Source: Dinghuibacter silviterrae (GTDB lineage Bacteria; Bacteroidota; Bacteroidia; Chitinophagales; Chitinophagaceae). From it: a stretch of DNA of 64,000 nt. A program made the translations under genes and the position numbers. Shown piece after piece: positions 31,583 through 40,155 of the stretch; within the stretch, counting starts at the first letter, position 1, and the number at the start of each line of letters is the position of its first letter. Location of the stretch: contig NZ_SODV01000001.1 in the NCBI RefSeq assembly GCF_004366355.1, positions 434,001 through 498,000 of the forward strand, in the 5' to 3' direction. Under the pieces are notes generated by a model. It saw only the letters and a list, made by a program, of their open reading frames with translations. It was not told where the DNA came from and did no database searches.

Positions 31583-32350
31583 TTATTTTTTCAAGCCCGG
31601 GTACTTCATCTTCAACCCCTTCAGGGTGTCCTTCAGCGTCTGGGCGACCACGAACTCTTTATACCAGTTCTGGTCGGAGGGAACGACGATCCAGGGAATG
31701 TCGCTACAATGGTCGAAACAATCCTCGTACGCCTTTTCGTACGCGGGCCACAGCTTTGCCTCTTTGGAATCGCTGTCGTTGTACTTCCACATCTTGGAAG
31801 GGATACTAAGCCTTTCCTCCAGTCTCTTGTGCCTTTCTTCGGGAGATGTATGCAGATAGAATTTAAGGATATGGGTGTCGCCCAACTCATGAAGCAGCCA
31901 CTCGAAATCGTTGATGGCCCGCATCCGCTTTTTAGCGGTGTCGTCGTCGATCATTTGGTGGACGCGGGTCACCAGGATGTCCTCGTAATGAGAGCGGTTA
32001 AATACCTGGATCCGGCCCTTGGCTGGAGCCTGAAGATGGATCCTCCAAAGAAAGTCGTGAGAAAGCTCTACGGCAGTAGGTTCCTTGAAGGATGCAACCT
32101 GAACTCCTTCAGGATTCAACCGGCCAAATACCCGGCGTATGAGTCCGTCTTTTCCGCTGGCATCCATACCCTGTATGACGACCAATACGGCATGGCGGTT
32201 TTGTGCATAGAGGAGGTTCTGCAGTTCGTCCAATTCCTCCAGCAATGTTTCGAGCCTCTTTTTGGTGGCGTCTTTCTCTATATCATGGGGGGCCTTTGTA
32301 GAAATGGCCTCCAGCCTGATTTTCGTCATAGGTATCGCTAAGATAGACAA
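31583..32350 (-). CDS. Polyphosphate kinase 2-family enzyme
   Basis: The 255-residue enzyme has the PPK2 core: Walker A Gly-Met-Asp-Ala-Ser-Gly-Lys-Asp-Gly near residue 68, a lid with Phe-Asn-Arg-Ser-His-Tyr-Glu-Asp near 140, and Arg-His-Lys-Arg-like basic residues in the C-terminal part. PPK2 enzymes transfer phosphate between polyphosphate and nucleotides (AMP, ADP or GDP); the class cannot be set by eye. It lies 11 bases after frr and just before mscL. Confidence 0.9.
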   Translation of the reverse strand: MSILAIPMTKIRLEAISTKAPHDIEKDATKKRLETLLEELDELQNLLYAQNRHAVLVVIQGMDASGKDGLIRRVFGRLNPEGVQVASFKEPTAVELSHDFLWRIHLQAPAKGRIQVFNRSHYEDILVTRVHQMIDDDTAKKRMRAINDFEWLLHELGDTHILKFYLHTSPEERHKRLEERLSIPSKMWKYNDSDSKEAKLWPAYEKAYEDCFDHCSDIPWIVVPSDQNWYKEFVVAQTLKDTLKGLKMKYPGLKK

Positions 32351-32361
32351 TTCGCCGGCTT

Positions 32362-32925
32362 CTATACCGTCATTATTTCCTTTTCTTTGGCGGCGAGGTG
32401 CTTGTCGATCAAGGATATATACCTGTCCGTGAGGTCCTGTATGTTTTTTTCCGCGTCCTTGGCCACGTCTTCGCTCAGGCCGTCCTTCTGGAGCTTTTTG
32501 ATCTGCTCTATGGCTTCCCTGCGGATGTTCCGGATGGCGACCTTCGATTGCTCCCCTTCTCCGTTGACCCTTTTGACCAGTTCACGGCGACGTTCTTCCG
32601 TCAGGGGTGGCAGGAACAAACGGATCAATACCCCGTCATTTTGGGGGTTGATCCCAATATTGGCTGCTATGATCGAGCGTTCTATCGGCTGGAGCATGTT
32701 CTTTTCCCAAGGCTGGATACCGATCGTACGGGCGTCGATCACCGTCACGTTGGCCACCTGCCCGATGGGGGTGGAGGCACCATAATAATCCACGGTGATT
32801 CCTTCCAGCATCTGGGGATTGGCCTTCCCGGCCCTGATCTTTGTCAATTCCGATTCCAGATGCCCAATCCCTTTTTGCATGGTTTCCTGGGTATCGTCCA
32901 ATATCAAAGCAACGTCATCCGACAT
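32362..32925 (-). CDS. frr: Ribosome recycling factor
   Basis: At 187 residues, this has the RRF signature Ile-Arg-Ala-Gly-Lys-Ala-Asn-Pro near residue 30 and Arg-Arg-Glu-Leu-Val-Lys near 112, with the long Glu/Lys coiled coil. With EF-G it splits post-termination ribosomes. It is the first gene of the frr-ppk2-mscL-DUF3078-scpA run. Confidence 0.97.
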   Translation of the reverse strand: MSDDVALILDDTQETMQKGIGHLESELTKIRAGKANPQMLEGITVDYYGASTPIGQVANVTVIDARTIGIQPWEKNMLQPIERSIIAANIGINPQNDGVLIRLFLPPLTEERRRELVKRVNGEGEQSKVAIRNIRREAIEQIKKLQKDGLSEDVAKDAEKNIQDLTDRYISLIDKHLAAKEKEIMTV

Positions 32926-32974
32926 AGTACATGAATTATGGGTTGGGGGCGCCTATGGGGGCCCCAGTGCGGTG

Positions 32975-32982
32975 CAAAACTA
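32975..32982 (-). promoter_or_regulatory. -7 promoter element of the frr operon
   Basis: Minus-strand TAGTTTTG, 49 bases upstream of the frr start codon. Confidence 0.65.
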
Positions 32983-33005
32983 AAAAAACCAAACGATTAT
33001 TCCAC

Positions 33006-34208
33006 TTATTCCTCCTCGATAGAGAAGATGGGGTGCATAGAAGGCGCCTTGACGGCTCCTGCCTTTTGCGGGAGAGGGCTTCCATTCTTGCGTTGAACGG
33101 TCTCGACCACCGCCCCATCGGCCGGGGGTACCGGGAGGGGAGTCCCTACATTCTTCATGACCACGAAAGGACGGCGGGGTTGGCGGAAAAAGGCCACCAG
33201 ACCGGAAAACGAGAGGCTGGTTACCACAAGCCCCGTCAGCAACACATAATTTCCTTCGTCCCGGAGGGCAAAGGCACCTGCGATCAGCACGAGGTTGTAG
33301 ATTACCAGAGTGGAAGTGACCGCCGGGTGCGAAAAACCGCAGTCCAGCAGCAGGTGATGAATATGATTCCGGTCCGGGGAGAATGGGGACCGGCGGTGCA
33401 AAAAGATCCGTATTGTAAATACCCTCAGGGTGTCGAACAAGGGAACCGCCAGGATGGCGACGCCAATCATTGGCGCCGAAGTCACGGGCACCAAGGCCTG
33501 GGGCGCATCCGCCACGCGTATGAAATGCAATACGAGGATGGCGTTGACGAGCCCGACGAGCATGGAACCCGTATCACCCATGAATATTTTGGCCGGTGTA
33601 TAGTTGAACACAAGGAAAGCGCTCAGAGCGCCCACCAGGCTAAGCCCCATGATCGCATACAAAGGCTCTTTAGCAAAATAAAAATAAACCCCGAAGACCA
33701 GGGCGCTTACCACGCCCAGCGTACCCGCCAGACCATCTACTCCGTCGATAAGGTTAAACGCGTTGACGACAAGGATGAAAGCGAAATAACTAAGTATAAG
33801 GCTGACCACATAGGGCAGCTCCGTGATCCCGAATATGCCGTGAAGACTCACCAGGCGCAAGCCCGCCACGTTGATGACGATGGCCGCAGCCGCCAACTGC
33901 CCTAAGAACTTTTTGAGGGGAGTGATCACCACAACGTCGTCCTTAAGACCTACCAGAAAAAGAATAAAACCCGCAGCGGCATAATACTGAAGACCGGCGG
34001 ATGCTTTGAAAGGAACAGCCAACAGGACTGCGAGAAGGAAGCCTGCAAATACCCCGAATCCACCAAGCGAAGGAATGGGCGCTTTATGAATCTTCCTGTT
34101 ATCAGGCACGTCCATCAGCTTTTTGACGCTGGCGATCCTGATGATGACAGGCATGGCGACATAGGTTACGAAAAATGCTATAAGAAATCCCGTAATTAAG
34201 TTATCCAT
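33006..34208 (-). CDS. WecA/TagO/MraY-family undecaprenyl-phosphate sugar-1-phosphate transferase
   Basis: The 400-residue inner membrane enzyme has about 10-11 helices and the family acidic motifs: Gly-Leu-Lys-Asp-Asp near residue 88, Asn-Ala-Phe-Asn-Leu-Ile-Asp-Gly-Val-Asp-Gly-Leu near 150, Phe-Met-Gly-Asp-Thr-Gly-Ser near 211 and His-Ile-His-His near 285. This points to UDP-GlcNAc:undecaprenyl-phosphate transferases, which start O-antigen or capsule-like glycan, not to MraY itself. An extra ~50-residue Pro-rich cytoplasmic tail follows the last helix. Confidence 0.88.
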   Translation of the reverse strand: MDNLITGFLIAFFVTYVAMPVIIRIASVKKLMDVPDNRKIHKAPIPSLGGFGVFAGFLLAVLLAVPFKASAGLQYYAAAGFILFLVGLKDDVVVITPLKKFLGQLAAAAIVINVAGLRLVSLHGIFGITELPYVVSLILSYFAFILVVNAFNLIDGVDGLAGTLGVVSALVFGVYFYFAKEPLYAIMGLSLVGALSAFLVFNYTPAKIFMGDTGSMLVGLVNAILVLHFIRVADAPQALVPVTSAPMIGVAILAVPLFDTLRVFTIRIFLHRRSPFSPDRNHIHHLLLDCGFSHPAVTSTLVIYNLVLIAGAFALRDEGNYVLLTGLVVTSLSFSGLVAFFRQPRRPFVVMKNVGTPLPVPPADGAVVETVQRKNGSPLPQKAGAVKAPSMHPIFSIEEE

Positions 34209-34468
34209 CGGGCTAGCTTTTCTGATTTAAATAGGGTATAACATTGACTAACAATGTCATATTAATTATATACAAATCCAAAACAATTGCAATATTACAG
34301 TAAAATAAGCAATAGGTAAAGATTGCCTAATTAAATAATCCTAATTAAGGGGCAGCTCGCCACGAAGTCCAGCGCTTCAGAAAGCATTTTGCGAAGTGGT
34401 CCCGGGTAAAGTAAATAGACGCATCGAGAAGGCAAAACGTTTGCTCTCTTTAAAAAAAAATTTTCTGG
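34209..34468. other. AT-rich spacer with a small dyad
   Basis: The divergent spacer between the WecA-like gene and the transketolase half is strongly AT-rich. ACATTG and CAATGT (34241-34246, 34252-34257) make a 6-bp dyad, about 33 bases upstream of the WecA-like start. No gene or RNA is seen. Confidence 0.4.
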
Positions 34469-34490
34469 TACCTTTGGACCCAATCCAAAG
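34469..34490 (+). promoter_or_regulatory. Promoter element and leader hairpin of the transketolase half
   Basis: TACCTTTG (34469-34476), 17 bases before the ATG. CTTTGG (34472-34477) and CCAAAG (34485-34490) can pair in the short leader. Confidence 0.55.
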
Positions 34491-34493
34491 ACC

Positions 34494-35327
34494 ATGACTG
34501 ATTTAAAAGCGACCGCCACCCAGATCCGGAGAGACATCGTACGAATGGTACACGCCGCCCAAAGCGGCCACCCCGGGGGTTCCCTGGGTTGTACAGATTT
34601 CTTTACTGCATTGTATTTCAATGCGATGCAGCATAATCCGGACTTCCATATGGACGGGATCAACGAGGACATTTTTTTCCTGTCTAACGGCCATATCTCC
34701 CCTGTATTCTATTCCACCCTCGCCCGGAGCGGCTATTTCCCCCTCAAAGAACTGGAGACCTTCCGGAAGCTCAATTCCCGGCTCCAGGGCCACCCCACAA
34801 CCCACGAACACCTCCCCGGCGTACGGGTCGCCTCCGGCTCCCTCGGCCAGGGCATGAGTGTCGCCATCGGCGCCGCGCTCGCAAAAAAACTGAATAAAGA
34901 CAGCCACCTGGTCTTTTCCCTCCACGGGGACGGTGAACTGGATGAAGGCCAGAACTGGGAGGCCATCATGAGCGCCCCCAACCTGCACGTCGATAACCTG
35001 ATCGCCACCGTTGACTGGAACGGTCAGCAGATCGACGGCCCGACCGACAAGGTCATGGCCCAGGGCGACCTGCGTCAGAAATTCGAAGTATTTGGTTGGC
35101 TTACGCTCACGGCTAACGGCAACGACATGGACGAGATCGTGGCCACCCTGGCCAAAGCCCGCGCCATGACCGGCCAGGGCAAGCCCGTAGCCATCCTGAT
35201 GCACACCGTCATGGGCAAAGGTGTCGACTTCATGGAAGGCCACCACGAGTGGCACGGGATCGCCCCCAGCGACGACCAGCTGAAGAAAGCCCTGGCGCAA
35301 CTCCCCGAGACCCTCGGGGATTACTAG
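34494..35327 (+). CDS. Transketolase, N-terminal (TPP-binding) subunit
   Basis: The 277-residue protein is the N-terminal half of transketolase: Gly-His-Pro-Gly-Gly-Ser-Leu-Gly near residue 24, Gly-Ser-Leu-Gly-Gln-Gly near 118, the TPP motif Gly-Asp-Gly-Glu-Leu-Asp-Glu-Gly near 147 and an His-Glu-Trp-His-Gly end. A full enzyme is about 660 residues. Two-gene transketolases normally have the C-terminal half directly after, but here only a hairpin and a convergent permease gene follow. The partner must be encoded elsewhere, or this half is orphaned. Confidence 0.92.
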   Translation: MTDLKATATQIRRDIVRMVHAAQSGHPGGSLGCTDFFTALYFNAMQHNPDFHMDGINEDIFFLSNGHISPVFYSTLARSGYFPLKELETFRKLNSRLQGHPTTHEHLPGVRVASGSLGQGMSVAIGAALAKKLNKDSHLVFSLHGDGELDEGQNWEAIMSAPNLHVDNLIATVDWNGQQIDGPTDKVMAQGDLRQKFEVFGWLTLTANGNDMDEIVATLAKARAMTGQGKPVAILMHTVMGKGVDFMEGHHEWHGIAPSDDQLKKALAQLPETLGDY

Positions 35328-35384
35328 AGCTAATAGGCATAATCTCTTACCTGGCTCTTGCCGCAGAACGGGGGCAGGCCTCAC

Positions 35385-35495
35385 GAAGGGTGGGTGGTCA
35401 ATTTTACATTCTTTTCCGTAGCGTTTTAGCACGCTCAGCTTTCAGTCGTGCCTATCGGCTACGGAAAAGAATGTAAAATTGACCACCCACCCTTC
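35385..35495. repeat. Long hairpin element 1 (38-bp perfect arms)
   Basis: Arms 35385-35422 and 35458-35495 are perfect reverse complements over 38 bp, with a 35-nt loop that itself holds GCACG/CGTGC. The inner end of the arm is CTTTTCCGTAGC. A related element with 38-bp arms is at 44308-44408. It sits between convergent genes (transketolase half and LolC/E-like permease) and is far longer than a normal terminator. Confidence 0.85.
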
Positions 35496-35537
35496 TAAAC
35501 ACGTCCCGGGCCTAATTGCGCCCAGCTAGGGCCGATA

Positions 35538-36761
35538 TTAACTCCGGAGGTCGACCTTTTCGTGGCTGGCCTTGCGGGCCGGATACCAAGAGGCTAACGA
35601 GGCTACGATGAAGATGGAGCCGACGACGATGGCGATGTCGGAGGGGAGGACTTTTACGGGGTAGTAGTCGATGACGAAGGAGCCGCCTTGTAAAGGAATC
35701 AATTTATAACGCACCTGGGCCCAGCACAGGATTAGCGCGCAGCCCACACCCAGCATGGTTCCCAGGCCGGCGAGGACCATACCTTCCCCTAAGAAGATTT
35801 TGCGGATAAAGGAATCTTGCGCCCCCAGGGCTTTGAGGACCTGGATGTCCTTTTGTTTTTCCAGGACCAGCATCGTGAGCGCGCCCACCATGTTGAATGC
35901 AGCCACGGAGAGGATGAGGATGAGGACCGCGAAAATGAACCATTTTTCGATACTCATGACCCGGTAAAGACCCTGGTTTTGTTCGTACCGGGTCTGGACC
36001 ACCGCCTCTTTACCCAGCAGGGTTTGCAACCGTTGCTGGACCCCCGGCAGGTTCTCGGGCTGGGAGGTTTTTAACTCCAGGGCGGAATACTCGTCAGGAC
36101 CGAAACCCAGGAGGCTTTTTACCGTGCCGATATTGGTGATGACATACTTGTCGTCGAAGTCCTGCTGAATCGCAAACGTGCCCACCGGTGTAATATTCCC
36201 CTCACTGATAGCCTGTAGGGGATCCGGGCCTGCTTCTGCGCCCCGGCGTGGCAAATAGGCCGTCACCGGGTAGACAGTCCTGTCCGAAAGAACACCCAGG
36301 GCCGCTTCCACGCCCGAACCCATCACGAGGAACGGGGTGTCCACATTGCCCAAGTCGAAATGCCCGCGGATCAGGTGGTCCTTGATGCCGGTGATGTCCG
36401 AATAGGTATCGTCTACTCCTTTTAGGAATACCTGGGTGGACTGGTAGTCGGCGTTTTGCAGGATGGCCTTTTCTTCGGCAACACACGAAAACGTCGCCAC
36501 CCCGGCCGTGCCCCGTATCCGCTGAAGCATCTCCGGTGTCAGCACCAGCACCTTGCCAGTGGCGGGGATGACCTTCAGGTCCGTATAAAACGAAGAATAG
36601 AGCGTCTTTACGAGGTGCTCGAATCCATTGAAAACACTGAGTATCAGCACCAAAGCCGCCGCACCAACCGCGATGGCCAGGGTGCTGATCCAGGCAATGA
36701 CGTTGATCGCGTTGGTCGACTTTTTGGCTTTGAAATAACGCCAGGAGAACAGGAGGTACAT
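35538..36761 (-). CDS. FtsX/LolC-E-like ABC transporter permease
   Basis: The 407-residue protein has one N-terminal helix (~20-45), a ~230-residue periplasmic MacB/LolE-like domain, and three C-terminal helices (~275-300, 325-345 and 370-390). The start Phe-Ser-Trp-Arg-Tyr-Phe-Lys-Ala-Lys-Lys is typical of lipoprotein-releasing permeases. The partner ATPase is not adjacent. It starts 2 bases after rbfA. Confidence 0.88.
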   Translation of the reverse strand: MYLLFSWRYFKAKKSTNAINVIAWISTLAIAVGAAALVLILSVFNGFEHLVKTLYSSFYTDLKVIPATGKVLVLTPEMLQRIRGTAGVATFSCVAEEKAILQNADYQSTQVFLKGVDDTYSDITGIKDHLIRGHFDLGNVDTPFLVMGSGVEAALGVLSDRTVYPVTAYLPRRGAEAGPDPLQAISEGNITPVGTFAIQQDFDDKYVITNIGTVKSLLGFGPDEYSALELKTSQPENLPGVQQRLQTLLGKEAVVQTRYEQNQGLYRVMSIEKWFIFAVLILILSVAAFNMVGALTMLVLEKQKDIQVLKALGAQDSFIRKIFLGEGMVLAGLGTMLGVGCALILCWAQVRYKLIPLQGGSFVIDYYPVKVLPSDIAIVVGSIFIVASLASWYPARKASHEKVDLRS

Positions 36762-36763
36762 CG

Positions 36764-37141
36764 CTACTCGTCTGTCTTGTGTTTGTCCTTGTCCTCGTTG
36801 ATTTTTTTGAAGATTTCTTCCATGTGGAAGACGTGTTCGAGCGTATCGTCCAGGAAAAATTTAAGCTCCGGCATACGCCTGAGCTGGTTTTTGACCTTCG
36901 CGGTGAGCTCTTTTTTGATTTCCCAGGCCCGCTCGGTGATGAGCTTCAAGGCCAGGGCGGGCTGTTGGATCTGAAAAAAACTGAGGTAGATCCTGGCCTC
37001 CAGAAGGTCGGGCGTCACCTTGACGCCGGCTATGGACACCATGCCCCCATCCATCATGTTCAGCCCCAGGCGCTGGAAGATCGGGTTGAGTTCTTCCATC
37101 AACAACCCGGCCACCTGTTTTTGTCGCTTTCCTTCCTGCAT
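36764..37141 (-). CDS. rbfA: 30S ribosome-binding factor A
   Basis: The 125-residue protein has the KH-like RbfA core with Gln-Arg-Leu-Gly near residue 20, Val-Thr-Pro-Asp-Leu-Leu-Glu-Ala-Arg-Ile-Tyr near 45, and a C-terminal Pro-Glu-Leu-Lys-Phe-Phe-Leu-Asp-Asp segment. It helps mature 16S rRNA 5' ends, notably in the cold. It is the first gene of an rbfA-permease pair, divergent from the exporter gene. Confidence 0.93.
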   Translation of the reverse strand: MQEGKRQKQVAGLLMEELNPIFQRLGLNMMDGGMVSIAGVKVTPDLLEARIYLSFFQIQQPALALKLITERAWEIKKELTAKVKNQLRRMPELKFFLDDTLEHVFHMEEIFKKINEDKDKHKTDE

Positions 37142-37146
37142 AGTCG

Positions 37147-37154
37147 TACCTTTG
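37147..37154 (+). promoter_or_regulatory. -7 promoter element of the MsbA-like exporter
   Basis: TACCTTTG, 25 bases before the ATG at 37180. Confidence 0.65.
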
Positions 37155-37179
37155 TTGATTGTAAAAGTAACATCCTTAC

Positions 37180-39006
37180 ATGAAGAAATACACCCGGTTA
37201 TTCAAGTATTTGAAAGATCTTAAGTGGAGCATTGTCCTGTATACCGGCTTAACCATCCTGTCCGTCGCTTTTTCTCTCGTCTCCCTGACGATGCTGATCC
37301 CGTTCATGAACCTTTTGTTTCACCCGGACCAGCTCGTACACACGCTTCCCCAGGGGCCGATGACCAATTCCCAGGTGCTGATCGACACGTTTAAATACTA
37401 CCTCACCAAGATCATCGAATCCCACAGCATGCTATACGCCATGGCGGTCATCTGCGGGATCATCCTCCTGGCCATCGCTTTGAAGAATTTCTTTCTGTAC
37501 TGTACCTACTACATCCTGGCCCCTATGCGCAACAGCCTTGTCCGGAGACTCAAGGACGAACTGTACGCCAAGATCCTGGAACTGCCCATCGGCTATTTCA
37601 CGGAACAACGCAAAGGGGATGTCCTTAGCCGGATGACCAACGATACCTATGAAATCGAAACAAGCGTTTTAGGTACCATGGATGGGTTGATCAAAGATCC
37701 CATCAACATCATCTTCCTGTTGGTCGCCCTGTTTGTCCTGAGTCCCGCATTATCCCTTTTCCTGCTGGTCTTTCTACCCATCACAGGGTTTGTCATCGGG
37801 CGGATCAGCCGCTCCCTGCGCAAAACGAGCAACGCCGCGGCGATCAAAGCCGGAGAGTCTCTGTCCGTGTTGGAAGAAACCTTATCGGGTCTGCGTGTCA
37901 TTAAGGCCTTCAATGTCGAAAAGCTTCTCGGGAATAAGTTTTTCACGCTAAACGACGAACTCTTTCACCTCAAAAACAGGATGCAACAACGCAGGGACCT
38001 TGCCTCCCCCCTCTCGGAAGTGATGGGTGTGGGCGTGCTTTGCGGCGTCCTGCTTTTCGGGGGATACCTCATCACCACCCATAGCGCGTTCGCCCTCGCA
38101 CCTGAAGCCTTTATTGCATACCTGGCGGCCTTCAGCCAAATCATCAACCCGGCAAAGTCCATTTCGACCTCCTGGTATAATATTCAAAAGGGCAGTGCCG
38201 CCGTCGCCCGGATCGAGGAAGTGCTCAACGCCACCGTCACCGTCAAAGACCTTCCAGGGGCACAGACGCTCGACACCTTCCAGCATTCCATAGAATTCCG
38301 GGGAATTTCTTTTGCCTATGGAGACCATCAAATCCTCGAAAACATCAACCTCACGATTCCCAAAGGCAAAACCGTTGCCCTTGTCGGTTCCTCCGGAGCG
38401 GGGAAGTCCACGCTGGCGGACCTTGTCCCCCGGTTCCACGACGTCACCAACGGGGAGCTGCTGATCGACGGGGTCAACATCAAGGGATACACCCTGGAGT
38501 CCCTGCGCCGCCAGATCAGTATTGTCACCCAGGAACCCATTCTTTTTAACGATACCATCGCTGCGAATATCGCCCTTGGCGAACCCGACGCCAGCCGGGA
38601 AGCGATCATGGACGCTGCCCGCGTGGCCAATGCGGACAATTTCATCCGTCAGAAAGAAGGGGGATATGAAAGCAATATCGGGGACAGGGGTACCAAGCTC
38701 AGCGGCGGAGAGCGCCAGCGCCTCACCATCGCCAGGGCCGTTTTAAAGAACCCGCCCATTCTTATCCTGGATGAAGCGACTTCCTCCCTGGATACCGAAA
38801 GCGAGCGCCTCGTCCAGGACGCCATTTATAAACTGATGAAAGACCGGACCAGCCTGGTCATCGCCCATCGCCTTTCTACCATCCGTCACGCCGACGAAAT
38901 TATTGTCCTCCAGAAAGGACGTATTGCGGAGCGGGGCACCCATGACCAACTCATTGAGGCCGGCGGCATTTACCGCCGCCTGGTGGAGATGCAAGAGGTC
39001 AAATAG
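37180..39006 (+). CDS. MsbA-like ABC exporter (fused permease and ATPase)
   Basis: The 608-residue half-transporter has six membrane helices in residues ~15-325 and an ATPase domain (~365-600): Walker A Gly-Ser-Ser-Gly-Ala-Gly-Lys-Ser near 405, Leu-Ser-Gly-Gly-Glu-Arg-Gln signature near 508 and Walker B Ile-Leu-Ile-Leu-Asp-Glu-Ala-Thr near 528. It dimerises to flip lipids or drugs; MsbA-like lipid A export is the usual guess in this phylum. A hairpin terminator follows. Confidence 0.94.
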   Translation: MKKYTRLFKYLKDLKWSIVLYTGLTILSVAFSLVSLTMLIPFMNLLFHPDQLVHTLPQGPMTNSQVLIDTFKYYLTKIIESHSMLYAMAVICGIILLAIALKNFFLYCTYYILAPMRNSLVRRLKDELYAKILELPIGYFTEQRKGDVLSRMTNDTYEIETSVLGTMDGLIKDPINIIFLLVALFVLSPALSLFLLVFLPITGFVIGRISRSLRKTSNAAAIKAGESLSVLEETLSGLRVIKAFNVEKLLGNKFFTLNDELFHLKNRMQQRRDLASPLSEVMGVGVLCGVLLFGGYLITTHSAFALAPEAFIAYLAAFSQIINPAKSISTSWYNIQKGSAAVARIEEVLNATVTVKDLPGAQTLDTFQHSIEFRGISFAYGDHQILENINLTIPKGKTVALVGSSGAGKSTLADLVPRFHDVTNGELLIDGVNIKGYTLESLRRQISIVTQEPILFNDTIAANIALGEPDASREAIMDAARVANADNFIRQKEGGYESNIGDRGTKLSGGERQRLTIARAVLKNPPILILDEATSSLDTESERLVQDAIYKLMKDRTSLVIAHRLSTIRHADEIIVLQKGRIAERGTHDQLIEAGGIYRRLVEMQEVK

Positions 39007-39009
39007 CAC

Positions 39010-39046
39010 CGAAAGGGCGTGCAGCCATAGCCGCCACGCCCTTTCG
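39010..39046. terminator. Hairpin between convergent genes
   Basis: CGAAAGGGCGTG and CACGCCCTTTCG form a perfect 12-bp stem with a 13-nt loop, between the exporter and the DksA-like gene. No long T-run. Confidence 0.65.
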
Positions 39047-39065
39047 AACGATTCCAGGGGGGACC

Positions 39066-40154
39066 CTATTGAACGTTTTGGTTTTCAGACTTCTTCACCA
39101 GACCCATTTTTGCTTCGATGCTCAGGGTCGCATGGGGCACCGCTCTAAGCCGTGCCTTGTCGATCAGCTTACCTGTCACCCGGCAAATCCCATAGGTCTT
39201 GTTCTCGATCCGCATCAGGGCCTTCTCCAGGTGATCGATGAACTGGATCTGACGGCTGGCCATCTGGCTCAGCTGTTCCCGTTCCATACTGATCGACCCG
39301 TCTTCCATGGTCATGTAACGGTTTTCACTCTCATCCCCGCCCATTTCGTCTTTACGGGTAATGAGTCCCTGCAGGTACGTCAATTCCTTCTTCGCAGCGT
39401 CCAGCTTGCGCATGATCAGGTCTTTGAACTCTGCCAGTTCAGCATCGCTATATCTCATCGTCGGTGCGTTAAGTATGGTTTGACCCGGATCATCCAGGAC
39501 AGATTTTGTAAAATCGGGTTCGTATTTGACCTGGGTGGTCACGGAAGTTTTGATGGGTTTTATTTCCACCATTTTGGTTTCCGGCCGGGGCGCAGGTCTG
39601 GCGATAGCCGTGGGTTTTGCCTCCGCGGGTTTCACACCTACCGAAGACGGTTTGATGGCCACCGGGGCCGGGGCGGGTTTTGGTGCGGCTATGGGTGCTT
39701 TGGCAGGGGCGGCCGGGGCCGGCTTAGACGGCGCGGCAGGAGCTGCCTTGGCAGCCACACCCTTTACCGGGGCTGCTTTGATCGGGGCTATGGGTGTCTT
39801 CACCGGTGCTCCCTTTACGGAGACGGGTGCCTTCCCTTTGACCGCCGGGGCGGCTTTGACAACGGCCTTCGCAGGAGCAGCTTTTGCAGGGGCGGCTTTG
39901 ACGGCACCCTTGGCATTAACTGCTTTGGCGGGAGCCGGTTTAGCGACCTTGGCGGGTACTGCTTTCGAGTTTGTGGCCTTTACCGGCGATGGTTTGGCCT
40001 TGGCGGCAGGAGCTGCTTTTTTGGGCGCCACTTTCTGGGGTGCGGCCTTTTTTGCAGGTTTGGCAACGGGTTTTACCGCGGCTTTTTTAGCCGGTGCTTT
40101 TTTGGTAGGTTGTGGTGCTTTCTTTGCAGACTTGGCCGCTTTTTTAGTTGCCAT
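39066..40154 (-). CDS. DksA/TraR-like protein with histone H1-like tail
   Basis: In 362 residues, ~1-190 are a low-complexity Lys/Ala/Pro tail like histone H1, with many Lys-Ala-Ala-Pro and Pro-Ala-Lys repeats. About 235-362 form a DksA/TraR-like coiled coil and C-terminal fold. Of the four zinc-finger cysteines, only one remains (Cys324, in Tyr-Gly-Ile-Cys-Arg-Val-Thr-Gly), so zinc binding is lost, as in other Bacteroidota members. It may bind RNA polymerase while the tail coats DNA. It starts one base after ileS ends and is probably co-transcribed with it. Confidence 0.85.
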   Translation of the reverse strand: MATKKAAKSAKKAPQPTKKAPAKKAAVKPVAKPAKKAAPQKVAPKKAAPAAKAKPSPVKATNSKAVPAKVAKPAPAKAVNAKGAVKAAPAKAAPAKAVVKAAPAVKGKAPVSVKGAPVKTPIAPIKAAPVKGVAAKAAPAAPSKPAPAAPAKAPIAAPKPAPAPVAIKPSSVGVKPAEAKPTAIARPAPRPETKMVEIKPIKTSVTTQVKYEPDFTKSVLDDPGQTILNAPTMRYSDAELAEFKDLIMRKLDAAKKELTYLQGLITRKDEMGGDESENRYMTMEDGSISMEREQLSQMASRQIQFIDHLEKALMRIENKTYGICRVTGKLIDKARLRAVPHATLSIEAKMGLVKKSENQNVQ

Positions 40155-40155
40155 G

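Noticed and set aside
31583-32350. A link between polyphosphate metabolism and MscL gating
   Set aside because: They only share an operon with frr and scpA, a housekeeping mix, and nothing in either protein suggests an interaction.
35385-35495. CRISPR-like repeat or tRNA in the hairpin
   Set aside because: No repeated spacer units, and the fold is a single long stem without a cloverleaf.
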